Shown one piece after another: positions 42,558 to 54,606 of a stretch of DNA of 64,000 bases. This DNA comes from Eupeodes corollae (taxonomy: Eukaryota > Arthropoda > Insecta > Diptera > Syrphidae): contig NC_079147.1 of assembly GCF_945859685.1 (NCBI RefSeq), positions 17,525,289-17,589,288 of the forward strand, read 5' to 3'. The notes under the pieces were generated by a model, which made no database searches, was not told where the DNA came from, and saw only the letters and a list, made by a program, of their open reading frames with translations. A program made the translations under genes and the position numbers. Every line of letters begins with the position of its first letter. Position 1 is the stretch's first letter.

Positions 42558-44609
42558 TGTGTTGACTTTCACCTTCGATAGCTATCTAACAATGGAGCTG
42601 CATTTTTGTGTGCCTTACTGTGATGAATATCCTTTTGGCTGCGGTTTGGCTTAATGGCTTCTAAATTAGACCTCTCATGCATTAACTTTGGGGAAGTGAC
42701 CAATGATTTATATGTTAGAACTTTATTACTCCTTAAAATGGGGTATTACATTCCTTTTTGTGTTATTATTTTCTTCTTGTATCCATAAGATACGAGTACA
42801 TATATATTTTTTCAAACGGGAAATCAGGGATATAAAGTGTAGAATTGTTCATTGTTGTGCATAATGTTCTTCTCTTATAATTTTTTTTTTTTTTCGTACT
42901 GAATATAGATCCTGTACGCTTTATTGACCATCTCTTAGTAGGGTAGTAGATATATTCCATTTAGATGGCCTTAGATGTTGTCTTGAATGTTCTGGTCCTG
43001 GGTCTGGGCTGCGCTGTGTGGTTCGGTAAAAGGAGAATCGATTTTATTTCCGTATGATGGGTTTATCCTTGATATATATTTAAATAGGATGCTGCCTTAG
43101 GCTGCCACCAATCCACCATCACACAGCTTTGTATATATCCTCCTACATCCCATATAGTAAAATATTTTCGTTCTAGGTTGTCGAGGTTGAGTTTTAATGG
43201 TTACAAGTTTGTGGTTGTTTTTATTGATTTTTCTATTCCTGGAGACATTTGTATGTTAAGCTGATGATGGTTGTGGGGAGGATATATTTTATTACAACGC
43301 GGTTTTTGTCGAAGGATATAGGCAAAGCTATGTGTGTGATTTTTTTGTATTTAAGTTTATTGGTTTCAACACAAAAATGTGAAGACATGAGTTTGAACAT
43401 GTTAGACATGATTGTTTATTTAAGTTTGAAATTAAAGATGTAAAAGAAACAAAAAAGAAAACAGAACCAAGGCCGACCCAAGATATGTTTAAGACTTGAT
43501 AAATTCTGAAGGGAGTGTGTCTATAAAGTTATTAAATTATATTTTGATACCATTTAAGTTTTTGTTGGACCCTTTTTTAATCCAAGGATCAATATTTTGA
43601 CGGGTAAACAGTTTTAAAGTGAATATACATATGTTTTTTGTTGTATTAGAAGATATAAGATATAAATTTTAATTTAGCTATTCGTTTTTGTTAAACTGAT
43701 TTCTCGTGCACACATAAAACTGTCACTTTGACCCACATCAATAAAAATTGATCAGTTTACTGTACTGACGATGGTCACTTAAAAGGACCTAACAATTTTT
43801 TTTAATCTTTTTTCTTAACCTTAACGACTATGAGACTGAATAAAATGAATTTACCTTTCGTGTATGGTTTAGGATTTAGGTCTGATAGATGTTGAAAACT
43901 TAATGTTGTTACCTGTTAGCAAGAGTTTAATATTATTTAAAAGACTTAAATATGAAGTTATGTGAGGAATATGATTCACTAATTCAAATATTTAAACTTT
44001 TTAAGGAGGTTAAAGTTTTTGACTGAATCTATAGCCCATGGCTGTAGATTTGTTTTGTCGATTTAAGAACTCTAATGATTACAGATTGTTGAATGCCAAC
44101 TGAATCGACTTTTACTATATGTCGATTTAAATAAAACAGCCAAAAATACAGTTTTTCAATTGTTGATCATTCAATTGTAGGAAAAATGTAAAAATAAAGG
44201 TTAAAGCTCGTGCGAATGAAGATATCTGTTATGCTGTCCTACAGCAGGAAAAGGTCTAAATCAATACCCTTAATGCTTGTTCTATCTGCTAAATAGCACC
44301 TTTTAGTACACTAAGTCGATATCACGTCTACATATTTAGATGCAGCTTTGAACGAGACATTGTTTATGAAGTCACCGTCGTTGTTGGAAGATGTTTTGGA
44401 AAAAAAAGTTCAAAGTGAGCCCATTAACTGTTTTATCGCTTACAAGGCATTTAAAACGACGGAATTATTCAGTCAAAGAAAAAGGGTGTGTTACAAAAAA
44501 CTGTTTTCTATAGTTTAAAACATGGAGTATATCAAAAGTATGAGAATTTTGACCACAAAGTGCAGCATATCGAACTTAAGGAAACAAAATCAGATCCCCA
44601 GCCTTGGAG
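42558..44609. other. upstream flank of ppk-B
   Basis: About 2 kb without a supported gene or known repeat. It should include the ppk-B promoter. Possible remains of the copia-like sequence seen after 47560 could not be confirmed here. Confidence 0.4.
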
Positions 44610-47546
44610 ATATACTTAGGATCTGGCCCTCCAGGTTGGGGGTTGTGCGTCGGGGTGACTTCCTGGCCACGTAAAAGCTTTCATAGTTGCGAAGCACCAA
44701 CAAGCCTCAGATACGGACGGATTTTCTGTTGACAACGACAACGAACTTCGGATATGCACGTGGAATGCTAGGTCCCTTAACAGACCACGTGCGGCCGAAG
44801 AATTAGCGGAGGCAATAGACTGCTATAAAGCAGATATCACCGCCATCCAGGAAATACGATGGGATGGGCCGGGCAAAAAGAGGATGAAAAACTGCGATAT
44901 TTACTATGGTGACTGCTATCACGAAAACCAACAGCGCTTATTTGGATGCGACTTCGTCATTGGAGCTAGACTTAGGCAAGAAGTCTTGAGCTATAGGTGC
45001 ATCAATGAGCGCCTCATGACCATACGCATCAAGGCTAAATTCGGCAACATTAGCCTGATATACGCGCACGCCCCCACAGAAGAGAAAGACGACAACACCA
45101 AAGATATATTCTTCGAGATCTTAGACAAAACATATGAGCAGTGTCCTAGATACGATAATAAAATTGTCCTGGGCGATCTTAATGCCAAGCTAGAAAGGGA
45201 AGACATCTTTGGTGAAATAATCGGGAAGAACAGCCTGCACAACAACATTTCCAACAACGGATTCATGCTAATAGATTTTACTGCGGGGCGAAACGTGATG
45301 GTAGCCAGTACGCGTTTTCCACACCTCAACTTCCACAAAGGTACTTGGACTTCTCCAGATCAATCTACCGCCAACCAGATCGACCATATTGCGATCGATG
45401 CCAGGCACGCTTCCAGCATCATGGATGTCCCAACTTTCCGAGGAGCTGACACCAACTCGGACCACTACCTCGTTGTAGCCAAGGTAGCACTTCTGATTTC
45501 CAGACCCAAGGCAAAACAGGGAGGTGCTGGGAGAAGGTACAACGTCGAACGGCTACAATCGCCAGAGATCCCCAAATCCTTTTCCGACCTAGTTACAAGT
45601 AAGCTCTCTCGAAGTTCTCTGCCACCAACATAATGTTCCGAAAACCAGTGGCAACACTGCCAAGATGCAATCAGAGAAGCCGCCTCTGATGTGCTGGGTT
45701 TCAAACAGCCACCAAAAAGGAACCACTGGTTTGGTGAGGAATGTCGGCAGGCAAATGCAACCAAACAATAGGCACGCAAAGCGGCGCTGCATAAAAGGAC
45801 GAGAGCTGCTCATGAGCTCTATGAGCAAAAGAGGCGAGACGAACGCCGACTTCTCAGAAGGAAAAAGAGAGGGCATGAGAAGCGTGCGGTCGAAGATGTT
45901 GAGAGGTATAAAAGCAGGAATGAGGTTCGAAAGTTTTTTGAACAGGGATGAAACGAAATTCACAGGTACATAAACCTAGAACCGAAGGCTGGAAAGACGA
46001 AAGTGGAAACATCATAGTGGAACTGCAGTCAATGCTGAGGATATGGAAGGACCTCTTCTGCTGACTGTATAACGGTGACGAAGAACTGAATTCCGCTCTC
46101 AGGCAGGATGATCCATTCAACATAGACGACGAAAGCCAACAATCCCGTCCTCCCGATTTAGACGAAGTAAAGATTGCCATATCTAAGCTGAAGTCTAATA
46201 AATCCGCTGGAGCGGATGGCTTAAATGCCGAGCTCTTTAAAGCAGCTATATATAAGTTGGTTATGAGCATGCACCATGGTCGGTAGGAAGCATGCCCGAT
46301 GAATAGAACCTCAGTATTGTTTGCCCAATCCTGAAAAAAGGAGACCCTCTAAACTGCACCAACTATATAGGAATCAGTCTACTTAACATCGCCTATAAAA
46401 TCTTCTCTGCCGTAATATGTGAACGTCTAAAGCCCATCGTACAACTGATAGGTCCTTATCAGTCTGGTTTTAGACCAGGAAAGTCCACAGTCGATGAAAT
46501 ATTCACATTACGGCAGATCCTGAAAAAAAAACCAAACTAAGCCAAATCGACACCCACCATCTTTTCATCGATTTCAAGGCCGCATATGACAGCCTATACA
46601 GGGACGAGCTGTATAGAACCATGTCTAGTTTTGGCATATCTGCCAAACTCGTCCGTTTGTGCAGGATGACCATGGAGAATTTACACTGCTCCATAAAGGT
46701 TGGAAGCAACTTAACACAACCTTTCGACGTCAAAAAGGTTTTAGACAAGGTGATGCGCTGTCATGTGATTTTTTTAATTTGAAAAAATAGTGCAGAGCTC
46801 ACACGTCAACACTAGATTCACTATCTTTTAAAAGTCTGTCCAGAGGGTTTAATGGTTAATGAGGGCAAAACAAAGTACATGCTGTCGTCAAGAAAGGACC
46901 GACGTCTTAGTCAAAACGTCACCATTGACAGACGTAACTACCTAGCCTCCGCTGTAAACGCAGAGAGCAACACCAGCGCTGAGATCAAACGCAGAATAAC
47001 TCTTGCTAACCGCTGTTTCTTTGGACTAAGAAAGCAAATGAGTGGTAAAGTCCTCTCTCGAGGGACCAAAGTGTTGCTATATCAGACCCTTATCATCCCC
47101 GTCCTGCTCGTATAGCATGGACTATGACAAAAGCTTATGAAAGCACCTTGGGTCGCTTCGAGAGAAAAGTTCTTCGTATGATCTACGGTCCCGTAAGCAT
47201 CGAAGGGGAGTGGAGGAGAAGATGGAACGACGAGCTATACGGGCTGTACAGCGACGTAGACTTAGCAAGAAGAGTAAAAGTCCAACGACTAAAATGGCTG
47301 GGTCACGTAGAACGCATGGAAACCAATGCTCCGGCCCGGAAAGTCTTCGAATCCGCACCCACAGGACAGCGCAGTAGAGGAAGACCGCGGATCAGGTGGC
47401 GCGCACAAGTGGAAGGTGACCTCACCCAACCTGGAGCGCGAAACTGGAGACATCTAGCTAGGGACCGAGCTAGATGGAGAAGTTTGTTAGGTGAGGCCCT
47501 AGTTCACACAGGACTGTAGCGCCACCTTATGTAAGTAAGTAAGATC
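44610..47546 (+). mobile_element. RTE-type LINE, longest copy (copy 3)
   Basis: It starts in the 5' UTR (CCTTCCAGG-type GGTTGGGGGTTGTG). The endonuclease begins with ICTWNARSL (44755), then QEIRWDG, VLGDLNAKL, FTAGRNVMVAST, QIDHIAIDA and SDHYLVV (44884-45560). The linker and RT follow in broken frames: SNKSAGADG, ISLLNIAYKI, QSGFRPGKST, IDFKAAYDS. The palm motif region is deleted near 46790-46850. The C-terminal domain is open at 47124-47519, ending SLLGEALVHTGL. The 3' end is GGACTGTAGCGCCACC followed by (GTAA)n. AP-type endonuclease, one ORF and a short-repeat tail fit RTE. Confidence 0.88.
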
Positions 47547-47559
47547 GACTGAAAAAAGC

Positions 47560-47900
47560 TTTGCTCGTACATCGATGTTTTTAAGTGAAAAATGTATAAA
47601 TGGAATCGTTGATTCATGGGGAAGATGCATAATTGACATACTGGATTATGGTTCACGTTATGCAATGACATAAGCTGAAAATCCCAGAAACAAAACATTG
47701 TAGCCATGTCTTCAAGAGAAGTAAAGTACATGGGTATTTCTGAAGCTATTCAAACAGAAAACTTTTTAAAAGAATTCGGTCCTAGTATGATCTAGAAGTA
47801 CAACTTCCTTCTGAAATTTACGTATGCCATCAATGGACAAATCATATTTAGACATTAGTCCGTTATAGAGTTTGTAGAGACAGGAATGTGTTGGGACCTA
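47560..47900 (+). pseudogene. copia-type RNase H remnant
   Basis: Broken frames read WGRCIID and YGSRYAM, then QNIVAMSSREVKYMGISEA (copia RNase H block VALSSxEAEYMAL), then IFRH and EFVETGMC. A short 3' pol relic of a Ty1/copia element, with no LTR found. Confidence 0.6.
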
Positions 47901-48402
47901 GCAGGAGCAAAAAAATGGTAGAAATGATGTCAAAAAGGAGGTAGAAAAGTGGTAGAAATTAAAACCCATTTTTATGTAGTAAATCTTATAATCAAAAACT
48001 TATTAAAAAATACAAAAAATTAAATAAACAATAATTCAGTTTTTTCAGTTAATTAGTTAGAAAAACTTAAAATTATTGTTTGCTATATAGACCGCCTACT
48101 AAATTGTCTTGTTTTTTAAAAAATTAAAAAATTTGTAAAGCCTTAGAAGAAGGCGATTTTTATTTTGCGAGCAAAATAAAGTAATGAAACAAGGGATCCC
48201 ACTGCTCTATAATTCGGTTTATGCGCATTTTCATTGAAAGACAACGAGTTTGTTAAACCTTTAAAATTTGATGTTAATCAACCCTAAGTGCTTTTTGGAA
48301 GGTAAGTAAACCCTTTTTTTCGCACTGTGACAAAAATAGAAATAGATTCATTGCATGTATTGCATTAAAATGATTTAATGTTTCTACAATTTTAGTGTAA
48401 AT
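47901..48402. other. unassigned sequence
   Basis: Nothing recognised. Confidence 0.4.
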
Positions 48403-48633
48403 TTATTCGGCTGTCGAGTCCTTTAGCTCAAACAACCCAAGAAACTTGTATCTTACTGACCCCTCAACTGAATCGAAATACCTCACAAGAACAACAAGAC
48501 ATTTTTTTGATGAAACATCAGTGCTTTCATCAATTATTAAACCATATTTTTTTAATCTTAGGTCTTTTGAAGGTCTTTTGGTTTTGAAATCAAAAATGTA
48601 CGTATTTTTATAATTTTTTTGTAAGAACTCCAA
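48403..48633 (-). pseudogene. hAT transposase fragment
   Basis: 76 codons with YGLIIDESTDVSSKKCLVVL and VRYFD, the DEsTDvs block of hAT transposases of the ZBED/ZMYM-like kind, which includes the first catalytic Asp. No other transposase part is present. It lies 27 bp from a hAT terminal repeat that faces away from it. Confidence 0.75.
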
Positions 48634-48659
48634 ACTCTAAAATCCAAAGCTCCAAAGAT

Positions 48660-49450
48660 CAAGGGCGGATCCAGACATTTCATCAGGGGGGGTCACACAC
48701 TTAAAAATGTTCTTTAATGTTTTGTAAAGGATGCTAACAAAATTTAATAGTTGCTAAAATGCCAAATTCAGTTATCAAATTATTTAGAACACTGTTGTCC
48801 AGCAAGGTATGGTCTTACTATTTAATTTGGATGACTCATATGAAAGCATTCCAAGATTCCAACAGTTTTCTAAATAAGCCACATTAAATATAATAGCTTA
48901 GAGGGTTTTTGGTGCATTTCGAGCCGAAATGTAGGAAATTGTTTTGAAATGTTGCTTTTTTCCAAAAACAAAACACACTTTTTTTCTTTTTATTTATATT
49001 AATGCAAAGATGTCGGGCTTTTTTGATGTAGTTTTTTTAAATCAATTTCCGGGAGTCTCTTTTTACTCTCGTTATCAGACTGCTTACTCGTATTTGTATC
49101 TTACAAAACTTAAAATTGTAGAGACAAAAAAGTTTGATTCTTGAATTCATGTAAGTAGCTGCATTTGCATATTTCCTATATTTTAAGATTTAAAAATGTA
49201 CCTGCAAAATAATTTTTTCTCAAAAATTTAAGTGTCATTTTATTTGTCACAAAATCTAGATTAACCTATTTTTTTTCGAAAATCATTTTAAATTTTGTCT
49301 TTAAAAAATTTTTGGTATGAGCACTAAATAAAGAGCTTTTAAATAATATGAACATTTTGCACTAAAATTTCGTCAAAAAATGTTGTCCCCTTTCTGAAAT
49401 ATCGAGTTTTGTAAACAAAATTAGCATTATATTAAAAATCAAAAAAAAAT
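48660..49450. mobile_element. truncated non-autonomous hAT copy
   Basis: The terminus CAAGGGCGGATCCAGAC, followed by CATCAGGGGGG, matches in inverse orientation the right end of the element at 36100-38079, and the interior matches its right half (for example 49080-49150 against about 37790-37900). The other end is missing where SINE copy 2 begins. Confidence 0.75.
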
Positions 49451-49651
49451 CATTTTTGTGTGCGAGTACTGTTGTCAGGGATGAAAGCGACCTACAGTTT
49501 TAAGCCAAATCCGAAAGGCAAATTTGAGAAAGCACTTTTCATGACAAGAATTACTCTTGGAAAATTTTTCAATTACTCGTAAAAAGCAGTACCCGTGAAA
49601 AATACTTTAGGTGGCATAGGCAGAGATCGAACTCAAGACCTCTCGCAGTAG

Positions 49652-49664
49652 AGTCCATCGCACT
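49652..49664. repeat. LINE target-site duplication, left copy
   Basis: AGTCCATCGCACT, 13 bp, repeated at 51749-51761. Confidence 0.85.
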
Positions 49665-51748
49665 TTTTTTTTTTTTTAATTCATTTTTATTAATTCATTC
49701 TTAAACCTATCTTAAAGCTAGACAAAAATTCATAAAACTAGCCTAATTATCCATAACTTACAACTAACTTAATGGTCCCATACGGACACTCTAAGTTAAA
49801 CTATAACACTTAAAACTAATGCCTTTCGGCCCTAAGATCTATTTTAATTCATTTAAATTTTATTTATTTTTGTATTTATTAGAAAAGTTGAAAAAAAACT
49901 AATATCAATATCCTTTTTTATTTTTACTTACAAACTACTTAAAATTAGGTCCTAAAATAAAACTTAAAACTAACTTAAACTACCTATTCTACCTATAAAC
50001 TACTTAAAACTAGAACAACCACAGCAGCAAATCTAACTATCTAACTTATTTTTCATATTTTGTTATCTTTTTTTTTTTTTTTTTTTTTTATTTTTTATAT
50101 TCCATGTTCTTTTTTTTTGTATTTTTTTTATTATTTTTTTTTTCTATTTCTTTTTGTGCCACCATGCCTATTCTACTTAAAACTAAACCCTAAAACTATA
50201 AAACAAGTATGTAAGCCGGCCAAGGCTTAAAACCCCATCCCGACTACCAAATATCAAGTGCCGATTGAAGCCACCAAAACTGGTTCTCCTGCTTCAGCCT
50301 TTCAGTTCGGTCCTGTTCGGACACAGCCCTACTGAACCGAAGGAGCTCTGCTCCGCCTTGTGCCATGACGTCCCGACTGTACGGGAGTCGCCTACCCACG
50401 GTTCTTCGTCTGACGTGGTAGATTAACGGAACTGCCAATCTATCCTGTATCAGACCGCATTTGTCTAAAAAGAGGAATGCCTCTGGTGGAATGAAGCCGC
50501 TCAAGCGTGCACTTTCAAAATACTCGTCGTTCGGATAGAACGCCCCGAAAATTAAATTGTTGGTCGAAGACATAGCTCTTGCAATGTGACCTCGAACGAG
50601 TTTTATCACGAAATTGTCAATTCTGTTGATTCGAGCGCCGTTGTATAGGACCTCGTTGGAATAGTAATGCACATAAGAAGATTCGGCTGTTCGATATAAG
50701 CCGGTACAGCGTCGTAAACACTGCCGCTCGAACACCCGAAACTTCTCCATCTGGGAAGGGGCAACGTTGAACCACACAGGACAACCATAAACGATCATTG
50801 GCCGTATGAGGGCCATGTAGCAAATTACCTTCACTCTGGGATCAAGCCGACTGCTAAAAAACAGCCGTTTCGTCAGAGCGAAGGCTCCTCTGGCCCTGGT
50901 CAGAGCAGCATTTATATGTCTGTCGAAATATAAATACTGATCTAACCAGATACCGAGGTACTTCACTACACTTTTGCTCGCTCATGGCTGCCCGTGAAGA
51001 TCAACGATGACCATCTTGCGCCAATTCTTACACGTATCCCTCGTGGCCCTAGCCAACGGAGTCCGGAACAGAATTGTCTCTGACTTCTGGACATTTATTT
51101 TCAGTTTCCAGTCGTCGCAATATCGCTGAATCTTGTCGAAATCACGCTGCAAGAGAATTCTAATAACCTCAACCTTTCGGGCCGTTCTGTACGCAATTAG
51201 ATCGTCGGCGTACGCAATTGCCTTTGTAAGACTACCTATCAGATCGCTGGTGTAAATGCTGAAGAGAATCGGCGAATTCACCGCTCCCTGTTGAAGACCA
51301 TTTTTAATTGCGAATGTTGTAGTAGAAGTTACATTGCCACTTTTGACAACAAACTTTCTACCGTTAAGCATATCATAAAGTATATACAACAATGGCTTGC
51401 TTATGCCAAGCCTGCTCAGTTTTAGGTAAAGACCCTCTAACCATACGGTGTCAAAGGCCTTTTCCAAATCAACCAGAACAGCACCTGTGCATTGTTGTTT
51501 TGATTTATTCCATTGGATATCAGAAACGAGTTTAGACGCAGCATGAATTGTGTCATGACCCGCCTTGAACCCGAACTGTTTATCCGAAATTATTTTGTTG
51601 TCCGCAGCCCACTTAGTCAGAGCCCTATTAATGATCTTTTCGAAAACTTTGCTGATGCTCGGAAGAAGACTTATCGACCGAAGATTTGACGGGTTGGAGT
51701 TGTCCTTTCCCTTTTTCGGGAGAGGATGAACCACAGCAGTCTTCCAAC
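49665..51748 (-). mobile_element. 5'-truncated poly(A) LINE with nearly intact ORF2 3' part
   Basis: Minus strand; the poly-A tail appears as T at 49665-49677. The ORF2 part runs to 50244 and contains SLLPSISKVFEKI, FGFKAGHDTIHA, DLEKAFDTVW, LQQGAVNSP and AYADDLIAY, then KYLGIWLDQY and the C-terminal cysteine/arginine block ending FWWLQSALDIW. A single in-frame TGA (50982-50984) splits it. No RNase H is recognised. Clade is uncertain (jockey/I/Loa group). The ~560-bp 3' UTR is also found as a short solo tail at 58424-58645. Confidence 0.85.
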
Positions 51749-51844
51749 AGTCCATCGCACTAACCATCATGCCACGGGTATGATTCCGCGAACTTGAGTG
51801 GCCCATAACTTAAGATGCACGCAGACACGAGACCTTATGACATT

Positions 51845-52690
51845 TTTTACGCAAGTTTAACGGTAGATGAAGTAATCAACTGCCTGAAAGTAATAGCTGT
51901 CCATGGTAATGTTTTGTCAAGGACGTCGTCGTTCAATGTTTTTTTTGACGACAGCATATTATTGGTCTTACCATCACTGACCAACGAACCCACCTTCTTC
52001 ACTCAAAAATGCTCAAATACGCTTCACAGACATCAGGGAAACAGTGTAACAGGACGAATCTTTAGAAGATTGTGCCTCTAGTGTTAACTGATAAGTTTAA
52101 CACAATTCTTTCAAGAATGTTGAAGAAGTCGCTGGAGAGTGTATTGCCTTGTCTATAACCTTTTAACGTCAAAAGCGTACAATTGGTTTCTACCGTGCAT
52201 TCTCCATCTTCACTCTGCATATAAGAATAAGTTTGACATCGATGTCAAAACTAGACATTGCACTGTAGAGCTCTTCCCTATATATTCTGTCATACCCGGC
52301 CTTGAAATCGAGAAAGAGATGCTGGGTATTGATTTGAAGTTCCTGCATTTTTTCCGATTTCTGCCGTTATGTCAATACTTGGTGAATGGTGGACTTCCAT
52401 CATATGAATCAGGTTGTTGACGAAAGGCTTCAGACGTTCCCATAAAACTGCTGACAGGATCTTATACGTTCAGATGTTCTACTTTGTTAAGAATCGGGCA
52501 AACTATGCCGATATTCTATTCCTCGGACATGCTTTCTTAAGACCATATTAATACAGATGAGTTGGTGCATACTCTTTATCAAGTCATCGTCTTCTGCTTT
52601 AAACAATAAGAAAGCGATGCCATTAGCTTCAGCAGCTTTGCTGAACTTCAAATGAGATATAACTATGAATACTTTAAATTTCATATCTCT
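51845..52690 (-). mobile_element. RTE-type LINE fragment (copy 5)
   Basis: Strongly degraded minus-strand match to the RT section of the RTE copies, running parallel to 58280-59300. No frame is open for long. It begins about 60 bp past the SINE head. Confidence 0.7.
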
Positions 52691-53153
52691 CATTCGCTTA
52701 ATTTTATTAGTCTTCAAATCCACTGTTTAGCCCCAAATTTTAAATGGAAAGAGTGAACAAAAGTAATTTTCATTCCAAGTACTTGATATGGGAAAACTTT
52801 CCCTTCAATTTAATCTAATTCTCTTAGTACATTGGCTAAAGTGAACATTCGTTAAGACTTCGCAAATTAACACAATTGCACTGAAGGCTCGTTTATTCAA
52901 ACGTTGTTCTTGGTTAAACATTTACTTAAATGAAAATCTCTTACACTTAATCTTTGTCGAAGAAAATCTTGAAGAAAAAAAACATCTAAATGAAAAAGTT
53001 TCTTCATTTTTACACGATGAACAAAATGATTGAATGCAGTAGAATTACGTAAATCTTCTTGTATTTTGATTAATATCTCGTTGGTATCAACCCATCACCA
53101 CCAACGCTATACATACCACCGCAACGCAGCAGTATCAGGCTTGCCAGATTGGG
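52691..53153. other. unassigned sequence
   Basis: Nothing recognised. Confidence 0.4.
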
Positions 53154-53165
53154 CTAAAATGGTCT

Positions 53166-53466
53166 CAAATCAAAATCAAATGGGGTGGCGCAACAGTCCG
53201 TTGTGAACCAGGGCCTAGTGACTTACAACTCTCAGCCATTCCTGTGTGCGAGTACTGTTGTCAGGAATGGAAGGAACCTACAATTTAAGGCCGAATCCGA
53301 ACGGCTAGTTTGAGAAAGCACTTTTTCATGACAAGAATTACTCTTGAAGGATTTGTCAATTCCTCGCAAGAAAATTAATTTTTTTAAATTAAGGTGGCAC
53401 AGGCAGGGATTGAAACCAAGACCCCTTGCATGACAGTCCAACGCACTAACCTTCATGCTACGGGTA
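53166..53466 (-). mobile_element. tRNA-derived SINE, full length (copy 3)
   Basis: Flanked by a 12-bp duplication CTAAAATGGTCT (53154-53165 and 53467-53478). On the minus strand: head starting GTACCCGTAGCATGAAGG with degenerate A and B boxes (GGTTTCAATCCC), linker, ~190-bp body, then GGACTGTTGCGCCACC and an (ATTTGATTTTG)-like tail. This is the reference order for the family in this window. Confidence 0.88.
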
Positions 53467-53478
53467 CTAAAATGGTCT

Positions 53479-54606
53479 ATTTTTTTAAATTGCCGACAAA
53501 ACTAATGCAAAATAGTTTAACGTATGCACCATGACAGCCAAGAACGTTTACTCATAATATTTTTATTATAAATAAAGTACATATATCATATTTTATTTTC
53601 TCTTCTTTTAAATAATTTTTAATAAATTTTAATTGAAGCTTCAATATTCTTTATAGAAGAAATTGGGCTACTTTTTCTGCATTAGTTTTGCCTACAAATA
53701 TTTTAAAGTTGGGATATTGTCCTACTTTAGGTAATGGCAACCCTGAGCAGCATACCAGCTGCAACATCAAAACGCTCCTACACATCAAGTTTTCTGTTCA
53801 AAATCTTTTAGCTCTCTGGTATTTTCTTCGTTTCCTGATATCCGGAAGCCAGAACGAAGTACGATGTAATGTAATTGGCATAGAAAATACGCACATTTTC
53901 CCTCAAACTTAATTTTAGTTTGGATCGTTATTTTCTTTTTTCTCATCCTCTTGTCTCTTGGTCTTCTTTTTAAACTTCTAAGAACTGTAGGAGCTATAGT
54001 GATAGTAAACCCTTTACAGAATACCTCAAGGCATGCAAAACTACGAAACATGAACACTAACTATACCTACGCAGATACAAAAAGAAAATGCCCCTAAAAA
54101 CTAAAGGATTAGAAGGATTGCAAGAACGAGAAATATATGTACATTGAAATGAGAAAATATTATGTATGTAAATTGTACATAGCTATGTAGGCAGGTATGT
54201 CGGTAAATAATGTTGTTTGATAGTTTGTTAAAAGTTTTCCAACTGATAACTGGAAAGTATCTATAGAGCTTATCTAGAAGACTTACTACCTAATGTGTGT
54301 GATTTGTTATTCCCTGATGGATTTTCGTCTGATGATGATGACGATGATGATAGTGACAAAGTGAGGACAACGTCCATTTGAAGTATAACTTAGTTAAAGG
54401 GTCTTTTCCTCTAATCCCCGCGTGTAATCAAAAGTTCTTTAAATAATAACCATAATACAAAACCTTTTAACAAACAAAAAGTTTGTAGGAAAGGTGTACA
54501 TCGTATGATGATGGTATAAAAAAGAGTGATACTATCCTGAACCTAGTCCAGTTCCCAGTCGAAGAGCACATTATTGTCCTATTAAACTTAGGAGCTTTGT
54601 GTTGTG
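53479..54606. other. upstream flank of ppk-C
   Basis: No gene recognised. A (GAT)n-like run is at about 54330-54350. The promoter of ppk-C should lie toward the right end. Confidence 0.4.

Larger units (their letters stand above)
49457..51782 (-). mobile_element. tRNA-derived SINE (copy 2), split by a LINE
   Basis: Segments 49457-49651 and about 51762-51782 belong to one SINE on the minus strand; the LINE at 49665-51748 sits between them. Head and body are in normal relative orientation, linked by a TATTTTTCACGGGTACTG section. The 3' tail is missing. Confidence 0.75.

Noticed and set aside
42558..44609. additional gene upstream of ppk-B
   Set aside because: Only short low-complexity frames without domain resemblance.
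44884..45633. host gene related to craniofacial development protein 2
   Set aside because: Annotations of that name on such sequence usually reflect RTE endonucleases. Here it is followed by RT remnants and a (GTAA)n tail and occurs in several broken copies.
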